DNA of 64,000 nt from positions 2,232,001-2,296,000 of the forward strand of contig NZ_CP007215.2 in NCBI RefSeq assembly GCF_000300455.3, in the 5' to 3' direction. The notes under the pieces were generated by a model that was not told the DNA's origin, searched no databases, and saw only the letters and a list, made by a program, of their open reading frames with translations. The stretch's first letter is position 1, and the number at the start of each line of letters is the position of its first letter. This stretch comes from Kosakonia sacchari SP1. Its GTDB lineage: Bacteria > Pseudomonadota > Gammaproteobacteria > Enterobacterales > Enterobacteriaceae. A program made the position numbers and the translations under genes. Shown in pieces: positions 58,339 to 64,000 of this stretch.

Positions 58339-60477
58339 TTATGCGGGCTTTTTTTGTGACGAATCTGAACATTCCAGCGATAAAGTAAATCTTTTTTGCT
58401 GTAGCAGCACTGCGACTTTCTCGACGGGTAAAGGACGAGCGAAAAGAAACCCTTGCAGGTAAGCACAGCCCAGATTGGTCAGCAACGCCTGCTGCTCGGC
58501 CGTTTCGATACCTTCCGCCACAACATGCATGTTCATGGAATGTGCAATATCAATAATCGTTGAGACAATCTTTACGTTGCGACTGTTATCGCGAATATCC
58601 TTCACAAAACTTCTGTCGATTTTAAGCTCTGTTGCCGGTAACCGTTTCAACATCAGCATATTGGAGTAACCCGTGCCAAAATCATCAATAGCGACCGTGA
58701 TACCCATTTGCGCGAACTGATTAAGCAGTTGCACACTGCGCTCGATGTTTTTCAGCGCGGTGTTCTCCGTGATTTCAAGCGTCAACTGCATGGGATCGAT
58801 ATGGTAGCGTTGCAGTGAATCGGTGATTTGGTCGTAAATATCATGCTGCTCAAACTGGCTGGGTGAGAGGTTGATAGCAAGCGTCAGATGACGAAACCCC
58901 TGGTTGTTCCAGTGCTGCAGTTGCCTGCATGCTGCATCAATCACCCAGCGCCCGACAGAGATGATTAACCCCGTTTTTTCCAGCATGGGTAAAAAGGTTG
59001 CGGGCAGCAAAATCCCTCGTGTTGGGTGACGCCAGCGCAGCAAGGCTTCGAAACCTGCCAATGCATGTTCCGGTGCGTGGTACTGCGGTTGGTACCAGAG
59101 TTCAAACTGGTCGCGCGACAGCGCCTGCGATAAATCCTGCAAAAACAGCGGATCGTCGACGGTTTTCTGCGCCATACCAGCATGAAACACAGCCCAACTG
59201 TTACGGCCTTCCTGTTTTACGCTGTACATTGCCGTGTCGGCCTTCAGTTTCAGCTCATGGGCGGTATCGCCATGCTGCGGGTAGTAACTGATCCCGGCGC
59301 TGAGTGAAACATTAATGACATGGTTCAGCTCGCAAAAGGGCTGTTGAATGGTGGCGACAAGGTGTTTTACCAGCGCCACAACCTCGTCTTCGTGGGTATC
59401 CGGTACCAGCAGGGTAAACTCATCGCCGCCCAGGCGCGCCAGCGACATTTTTTCGCTGATACAGGCAGATAATCGCCCGGCAACCGCCACCAGCAGTTGG
59501 TCTCCAATGTGATGTCCCCAGGCATCATTAACCAGTTTAAAGCGATCTAAATCCATATAAATCAGTGCGAAAGTGCTGCGTGTCGCCGAGGCCTTGCCAA
59601 GGCAAGCATCAAGAAGATTGTCGAGCTGGGATCGGTTTGCCAGCCCCGTTAGCGGGTCATAATAGGCTTGTTTTTCAAGTTGCTGATTAAGCTGGCGCAG
59701 GCTGTCCGTCAAACGTGATGTCCGCAGTTGCGAATCAATCATCGAAATGAACAGCATGATGCCGAAAATCACCAGCGTCGTCGTGGCAACCCATAATGAA
59801 AGCCCCAATTCCCCGACGTCATGGCTCATCAGCGTCGTTGCATGGCCGCGGATCACAATGCCAGTGCCATCGCTACTGAACGTGGCGGCACTCATTGCAG
59901 TGTAATGCATAGCACTGATAGAACCGCCCATCACCAGTGCTGCAAAGACGCGGTTAATAAAGACGCCGTGGGTATTTTGCCGCAGGCTAAAGGCCAGCCA
60001 AAGGGCAACCCAGGCACTGAGAAAGGCAATGGCTACCGAAAGTGCAATCAGCGCAGCGTTCCAGTAAATGGTGATGAACCCCATCATCGACGCCATACCA
60101 AGATAATGCATGGAGACCACGCCGGTACCGAGCAGTAAGGAAGCGAACAGCAGACGTTTTGTCGGCAGTGTTTTGCCCGCCACGGCAATATTGATAGCGA
60201 GTATTGACGTCAACATCGCGATAATAAATGAGAGCAGGGTCAGCTCTAAATCGTAATGCATCATCACTGGCATTTTCATCGCCAGCATGCCGACATAATG
60301 CATTGACCAGATACCGATGCCCAGGGTGGCGCCACCCGAAAAACGCCAGAATATTGCACTGCGCGGTTCAGACGTCGCAACTTTGCCTGCGCTATCCAGT
60401 GCGACAAATGAAGCAATGAAAGCGACCAGAAAAGAGATGCCGATCAAAATGGGGTCCCACGAAACGTAGAGCATCAT
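58339..60477 (-). CDS. MHYT-GGDEF-EAL membrane c-di-GMP enzyme
   Basis: A 712-residue protein. The N-terminal integral-membrane MHYT domain (about seven helices, residues 5–245) carries three motifs, SMHYVGM, SMHYLGM and SAMHYTAM, thought to bind a metal and sense O2, CO or NO. It is followed by GGDEF (RLGGDEF) and EAL (GFEALLRWRHP, and later [10 protein letters not shown]) domains, all with intact signatures, so both cyclase and phosphodiesterase activities are possible. I know no E. coli orthologue at this locus. The start at ATG 60477 (MMLYVSWDP) removes a non-membrane extension. Confidence 0.92.
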   Translation of the reverse strand: MMLYVSWDPILIGISFLVAFIASFVALDSAGKVATSEPRSAIFWRFSGGATLGIGIWSMHYVGMLAMKMPVMMHYDLELTLLSFIIAMLTSILAINIAVAGKTLPTKRLLFASLLLGTGVVSMHYLGMASMMGFITIYWNAALIALSVAIAFLSAWVALWLAFSLRQNTHGVFINRVFAALVMGGSISAMHYTAMSAATFSSDGTGIVIRGHATTLMSHDVGELGLSLWVATTTLVIFGIMLFISMIDSQLRTSRLTDSLRQLNQQLEKQAYYDPLTGLANRSQLDNLLDACLGKASATRSTFALIYMDLDRFKLVNDAWGHHIGDQLLVAVAGRLSACISEKMSLARLGGDEFTLLVPDTHEDEVVALVKHLVATIQQPFCELNHVINVSLSAGISYYPQHGDTAHELKLKADTAMYSVKQEGRNSWAVFHAGMAQKTVDDPLFLQDLSQALSRDQFELWYQPQYHAPEHALAGFEALLRWRHPTRGILLPATFLPMLEKTGLIISVGRWVIDAACRQLQHWNNQGFRHLTLAINLSPSQFEQHDIYDQITDSLQRYHIDPMQLTLEITENTALKNIERSVQLLNQFAQMGITVAIDDFGTGYSNMLMLKRLPATELKIDRSFVKDIRDNSRNVKIVSTIIDIAHSMNMHVVAEGIETAEQQALLTNLGCAYLQGFLFARPLPVEKVAVLLQQKRFTLSLECSDSSQKKPA

Positions 60478-60929
60478 GCAATCCACACAGGCAAAAAAGG
60501 TGATATGTAATCCTGGCACTAATTTTAGCAGCTAACATAATGAATTTAATGGCTACGCTAATTTTATTATTACAGGGGCGAATAAACTAATAATGGCTCT
60601 TCATTTATTCATCGGCTGGAACAACAATAACTTAAATAAAGTGAATGATTTATCATGTGATGAATTTATCTTAAACTGAAAAATATAATTTCATCACTCT
60701 GAAATACATCATTTATTATATGATATATGTTAACAGGCAATTCCGCTTTCTCCGTGTATTTTTATATAAGTATCTGCTTGGCGGCGCTTAAACTTCTCAT
60801 TTGAATCAACTTAAGTGAAATTGATATTATTTAAAGGCAAACATTATTCGGCATCAATTTCGCCGTGTAAAAGTACATGCCGAATGCTATAAGGATCTTA
60901 CCGTCCCCGGTGTTCAGGTGGGTTTCCCT
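60478..60929. promoter_or_regulatory. Divergent AT-rich intergenic region (MHYT gene / chemoreceptor)
   Basis: A 452-bp region without a gene. It is strongly AT-rich between about 60540 and 60840, which would suit H-NS binding. A 9-bp perfect inverted repeat, listed separately, lies close to the chemoreceptor start. No flagellar sigma-28 promoter (TAAA, N15, GCCGATAA) is clear to my eye. Confidence 0.5.
60846..60885. repeat. Inverted repeat ATTCGGCAT … ATGCCGAAT upstream of the chemoreceptor
   Basis: Two 9-bp arms at 60846–60854 and 60877–60885, perfect complements, about three helical turns apart centre to centre (31 bp). It ends 45 bp before the chemoreceptor start; a TATAAG follows. It could be an operator or an RNA hairpin. 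Confidence 0.55.
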
Positions 60930-62105
60930 ATGTTAAGAAATATTAGTGTAAGAACATTTATTATTTTATATCTTCTGGTCTCTTTTATTGTTTTGAATGC
61001 ATTAGTGATCACTATCTCAAAAAATATCGTTTTATTTGCCACGACAAGTGTTGTTTCCCTCACATCATTGACGCTTCTCTGGTTTTATATGACGCAATAT
61101 TTGGTGACGCCGATAAACACGGTTAAAAAAAGCATAGAAGAAGTCACATCGGGAAACCTGTCTATCGTTATTCCTGAGTTTGGTAATAATTGCGCGGGTC
61201 GGTTAATTCCAGGTATTAACAGCCTTTCTGCCAGTATCGCGAGCCTGGTGAAAGAAATTCGCGCGTCTTCGGATACCGCACTGGAGCTTTCGGCGCAGCT
61301 CGCCTCACGCAGTGCCGATCTGTCCGTTAAAACGGAAGAGCAATCAGCCGCGCTGGTGCAAACGGCGTCGAGTATGGAGCAAATGGCTTCCAGCACGAAA
61401 AACAATGCGGACAATACCCGCCTCGCAAGTACCCGGGCAAAAGATGCCACAACCTGCGCGCAAAAAGGGGGGGATTTAATGGGGCAGGTGGCGAAAAATA
61501 TGCAATCGATAACCGATTGTGCCGATCAGATGACCGAAATTATTTCCATCATTGATGGTATCGCTTTCCAGACAAATATTCTGGCGCTGAACGCGGCAGT
61601 AGAAGCGGCGCGCGCCGGGGATCATGGCAAAGGTTTTTCCGTCGTGGCGGGCGAAGTGCGCAGTCTCGCGCATCGCAGTGCGGAGGCGGCGAAAAACATT
61701 AAATCGCTGATTGCGGTCACCACCGATAACGTTAATCAGGGCGCGACCGTCGTCGGCGAAGCCGAGCAGAACATGCACGAGATTGTTTCGGGGGCGAGTG
61801 TGGTGAGTAAATTAATGGATGAAATCGCCGTCACGACGCTACAGCAGGAGAAGGGGATCTCGCAGATCACGCTTGCACTGGCGGAACTGGAAAAAGTGAC
61901 GCAGAGTAACGTCACTATGGTGGATGAACTGGCGGGCTCGTCGGATGTTTTACAACACCAGGTAGAAGGTTTGCTGCAACGCATTGGCAAATTCCGCCTG
62001 GCAGCGGTAAAAGCGCAGGGTGAGGCGCTGCCGGCAAATGTTTCCACGCCACGCGTCAATGCTCCGCTGCTGGGTAAGCGGGAAAATTACTGGCACTCGT
62101 TCTGA
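60930..62105 (+). CDS. Minimal chemoreceptor (methyl-accepting chemotaxis protein)
   Basis: A 391-residue MCP with two membrane helices (about 6–27 and 32–55) joined by only a few residues, so there is essentially no periplasmic ligand-binding domain. A HAMP domain (VTPINTVKKSIEEVTSGNL) and the cytoplasmic four-helix signalling domain follow, with the canonical tip FQTNILALNAAVEAARAGDHGKGFSVVAGEVR. The C-terminus YWHSF fits the xWxxF pentapeptide that tethers CheR/CheB. Input may come from the membrane or cytoplasm. An in-frame GTG at 60918 is less likely. Confidence 0.93.
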   Translation: MLRNISVRTFIILYLLVSFIVLNALVITISKNIVLFATTSVVSLTSLTLLWFYMTQYLVTPINTVKKSIEEVTSGNLSIVIPEFGNNCAGRLIPGINSLSASIASLVKEIRASSDTALELSAQLASRSADLSVKTEEQSAALVQTASSMEQMASSTKNNADNTRLASTRAKDATTCAQKGGDLMGQVAKNMQSITDCADQMTEIISIIDGIAFQTNILALNAAVEAARAGDHGKGFSVVAGEVRSLAHRSAEAAKNIKSLIAVTTDNVNQGATVVGEAEQNMHEIVSGASVVSKLMDEIAVTTLQQEKGISQITLALAELEKVTQSNVTMVDELAGSSDVLQHQVEGLLQRIGKFRLAAVKAQGEALPANVSTPRVNAPLLGKRENYWHSF

Positions 62106-62122
62106 TTCTGCTCATTGATGCA

Positions 62123-62151
62123 AAGGTCCGGGAAACCGGGCCTTATTTTTT
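62123..62151 (+). terminator. Rho-independent terminator after the chemoreceptor
   Basis: A 9-bp stem (one G·T pair) with a GAAA loop and a T tract, AAGGTCCGG/CCGGGCCTT then ATTTTTT, 18 bp after the stop. Confidence 0.85.
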
Positions 62152-62250
62152 GCATTGTTTGTTAATTTGTTAATAAATTCAGCGTGATGATTGCTTAACG
62201 TTGCCATATGGCTAGACTTGCCAAAACACCATGCGGATTGTGGAGGTCCT

Positions 62251-63234
62251 GTGGAAGCAATTAAAGGAACTGATGTGAACGTTCCGGATGCGGTATTTGC
62301 CTGGTTGTTGGACGGAAAAGGCGGCGTGAAACCGCTGGAAGATAATGATGTTATTACCGCAAGCACCCCGTGTTGGGTGCATCTGAATTATACCAACCCA
62401 GAGAGCGCTCAGTGGCTGGAAACCACGCCCGTGTTGCCGAATAGTGTGCGCACGGCGCTTTCCGGGGAGAGCATGCGCCCACGGGTAAGTCGCATGGGCG
62501 AAGGGACGTTAATTACGTTGCGCTGCATTAACGGCAGCACGGACGAGCGGCCGGATCAACTGGTGGCGGTACGCGTTTATATGGACGAGCGCATGATAGT
62601 GTCGACACGCCAGCGTAAAGTACTGGCGCTGGATGATGTGGTCAGCGATCTGGAGGAGGGTACCGGCCCGGCGGATTGTGGCGGCTGGCTGGTGGATGTG
62701 TGCGATGCGCTGACCGATCACGCCAGCGAGTTTATTGAATCGCTGCACGACCGGATTATCGACCTTGAAGACAATCTGCTCGATCAGCAAATTCCGCCGC
62801 GCGGCATCCTGGCGTTGTTGCGTAAGCAATTGATTGTGATGCGTCGCTATATGGCGCCGCAGCGGGATGTGTTTGCCCGGCTGGCCAGCGAACGCTTGCC
62901 GTGGATGAGTGATGATCAGCGCCGACGCATGCAGGATATTGCCGATCGCCTGGGTCGTGGGCTCGATGAGATCGATGCCTGTATCGCCCGTACCGGCGTG
63001 ATGACTGATGAAATCACCCAGGTAATGCAGGAATCGCTGGCGCGGCGAACGTATACTATGTCCTTGATGGCTATGGTGTTTCTGCCGAGTACATTTTTAA
63101 CGGGGCTGTTTGGCGTCAACCTTGGCGGTATTCCCGGTGGCGGTTGGCATTTTGGTTTTGCGCTGTTTTGCATGATGTTGGTAGTGCTGATCGGTGGTGT
63201 TACCTGGTGGTTGCATCGTAGTAACTGGCTGTAA
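62251..63234 (+). CDS. zntB: Zinc transporter ZntB
   Basis: A 327-residue CorA-family transporter for Zn2+. A large cytoplasmic N-terminal domain is followed by two C-terminal membrane helices. The GxN motif of the family is in [13 protein letters not shown]. The start is a GTG after TGGAGG and gives the family N-terminus. It lies upstream of fnrS, as in E. coli. Confidence 0.96.
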   Translation: MEAIKGTDVNVPDAVFAWLLDGKGGVKPLEDNDVITASTPCWVHLNYTNPESAQWLETTPVLPNSVRTALSGESMRPRVSRMGEGTLITLRCINGSTDERPDQLVAVRVYMDERMIVSTRQRKVLALDDVVSDLEEGTGPADCGGWLVDVCDALTDHASEFIESLHDRIIDLEDNLLDQQIPPRGILALLRKQLIVMRRYMAPQRDVFARLASERLPWMSDDQRRRMQDIADRLGRGLDEIDACIARTGVMTDEITQVMQESLARRTYTMSLMAMVFLPSTFLTGLFGVNLGGIPGGGWHFGFALFCMMLVVLIGGVTWWLHRSNWL

Positions 63235-63280
63235 AATTTCACTTTTTTAACAAAAATTGAACATAAAAACGCCGCATTAA

Positions 63281-63325
63281 TTGAGCGAGGTCAATAAACG
63301 AAACACCTGTTCAGGGCAATATTCA
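63281..63325 (+). promoter_or_regulatory. FNR-dependent promoter of fnrS
   Basis: The FNR box TTGAGCGAGGTCAA (63281–63294) deviates from TTGAT-N4-ATCAA only in the inner T/A of each half. Its centre is about 42 bp before the predicted RNA start, a class II position. A -10 TATTCA (63320–63325) follows. Confidence 0.85.
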
Positions 63326-63329
63326 TCTC

Positions 63330-63449
63330 GCAGGTGAATGCAACGTCAAGCGATGGGCGTTGCGCTCCATATTGTCTTACTTCCTTTTTTGAATTACTGC
63401 ATAGCACAATTGATTCGTACGACGCCGACTTAATAGTCGGCTTTTTTTT
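63330..63449 (+). ncRNA. fnrS: Anaerobically induced small RNA FnrS
   Basis: About 120 nt. The 5' GCAGGTGAATGCAACGTCAA and the internal GCGATGGGCGTTGCGCTCCAT are as in the E. coli RNA I recall, which pairs with mRNAs such as sodB, maeA and gpmA via Hfq. The 3' end is the strong GCCGACT/AGTCGGC terminator with eight T (63424–63449). It lies between zntB and dbpA, as in E. coli. Nearly all of the seed regions look conserved. Confidence 0.95.
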
Positions 63450-63502
63450 GCCTCTGCGTTCTCGCCGTCTACCCTTAACGGGAAGCCCACAAAAAGGAGG
63501 CA

Positions 63503-63679
63503 ATGATGAACGCACTCTATTTTTTCTCCCCACAGTTGAGCGATCCGGTGCCTACGGACCCGGTTCCTGTTCCTGACCCAATTCCTCGCCCGCAACCGAT
63601 GCCGGATCCGCCGCCGGATGAAGAACCGATTAAAATGTCGCGTTATAAAGGCAGATCTGAGAGGATACGCGCCTGCTAA
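63503..63679 (+). CDS. Small proline-rich ORF between fnrS and dbpA
   Basis: A 58-residue ORF starting ATGATG after an excellent AAAGGAGGCA ribosome site: MMNALYFFSPQLSDPVPTDP, then PVPVPDPIPRPQPMPDPPPD and a basic C-terminal end (KMSRYKGRSERIRAC). The middle is a proline/Asp repeat with PVP and PDP units, probably extended and unstructured. I do not recognise a family. It lies 54 bp beyond the FnrS terminator and 30 bp before dbpA, so it could share a transcript with dbpA. Confidence 0.6.
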   Translation: MMNALYFFSPQLSDPVPTDPVPVPDPIPRPQPMPDPPPDEEPIKMSRYKGRSERIRAC

Positions 63680-63709
63680 ACGTATGCCTTTTTATCGCGA
63701 GAAAACATT

Positions 63710-64000
63710 GTGACCGCTTTTTCAACCCTGAATACTTTGCCCGCAGCCCAGATCGAAAACCTCAACGAACTGGGCTATCTCACCATGACGCCCGTCCAGG
63801 CGGCGGCGCTGCCGGCTATTCTTGCAGGTAAGGATGTCCGGGTTCAGGCGAAAACCGGCAGCGGTAAAACAGCGGCGTTTGGCTTAGGGCTGTTGCAGCA
63901 CATCGACGCCAGCCGTTTTCAAACGCAATCCCTCATTTTATGCCCAACGCGCGAACTGGCGGATCAGGTGGCAAACGAGCTGCGTCGCCTGGCGCGTTAT
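63710..64000 (+). CDS. dbpA: ATP-dependent RNA helicase DbpA (partial, N-terminal part)
   Basis: The first 97 residues of a DEAD-box helicase that works on the large ribosomal subunit through 23S hairpin 92. The Q-motif region is GYLTMTPVQAAALPAILAGKD, motif I is QAKTGSGKTAAFGLG and Ia is CPTRELADQV. The gene runs off the right edge. The start is a GTG giving VTAFSTLNTLPAAQ, which matches the E. coli N-terminus. Confidence 0.95.
   Translation, partial: MTAFSTLNTLPAAQIENLNELGYLTMTPVQAAALPAILAGKDVRVQAKTGSGKTAAFGLGLLQHIDASRFQTQSLILCPTRELADQVANELRRLARY

Noticed and set aside
60780-60900. Sigma-28 flagellar promoter before the chemoreceptor
   Set aside because: TTTAAAGGC followed by GGCATCAA superficially resembles the pattern, but the -10 half does not match GCCGATAA and the spacing is off.

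Overview
The window is a chromosomal segment of an Enterobacteriaceae bacterium. Gene order follows the Escherichia coli K-12 stretch trp–topA–cysB–acnA–pyrF–rnb–fabI–sap–psp–tyrR–mppA–dgcM–zntB–fnrS–dbpA almost gene for gene, and most proteins align end to end with their E. coli counterparts as I remember them. Several E. coli blocks are absent (yciQ, ycjD, the puu cluster, pspE, the ycjM–W sugar cluster, ynaI–uspE–fnr–ogt). Extra genes are present: an RpfF-type fatty-acid signal synthase, an MHYT-GGDEF-EAL protein, a minimal chemoreceptor and a ClC-type channel. This points to a relative such as the Enterobacter/Kosakonia/Cronobacter group; I cannot fix the genus from sequence alone.

Layout. 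0.1–8.2 kb: a ClC-family channel gene, then the trp operon on the minus strand (trpL-E-GD-CF-B-A) with promoter, operator, leader peptide and attenuator. 8.3–13.9 kb: rnm, yciO, rluB, then btuR/yciK, sohB and yciN. 14.2–22.4 kb: topA, cysB, a cluster of three very small genes (ymiA, yciX, ymiC-like), acnA and ribA. 22.6–27.9 kb: pgpB, lapAB, pyrF-yciH, osmB, deoT and yciZ. 28.0–30.9 kb: a convergent rpfF / pdeR(rpfR) pair, which looks like a complete diffusible-signal-factor to cyclic-di-GMP circuit. 31.2–35.4 kb: rnb, yciW, fabI. 35.5–45.3 kb: the sapABCDF transporter operon, split between sapB and sapC by a 4.46-kb decayed prophage island with 16-bp direct repeats at its ends. The island holds integrase and methyltransferase remnants, an AT-rich LTA-synthase-like membrane sulfatase, an IS3-family element and a tail-fibre-assembly remnant. 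45.3–52.3 kb: pspF/pspABCD, ycjXF, tyrR. 52.3–56.4 kb: tpx and the murein recycling genes ycjG, mpaA and mppA. 56.7–64 kb: a ydiH-like gene, dgcM, the MHYT-GGDEF-EAL gene, the chemoreceptor, zntB, the FnrS small RNA, a small proline-rich ORF and the start of dbpA.

Four core genes carry single-base length changes in short homopolymers. trpE, trpA and tyrR each lack one base. pyrF has one extra G and so reads into yciH. Restoring each base gives the usual full-length protein. The shared pattern suggests sequencing or assembly error more than biology, but taken at face value the strain would be a tryptophan auxotroph without TyrR.

Themes: aromatic amino-acid synthesis and control (trp, tyrR), envelope stress and murein recycling (psp, lapAB, pgpB, ycjG, mpaA, mppA, sap), and cyclic-di-GMP signalling (three proteins with GGDEF and/or EAL domains plus the DSF synthase).
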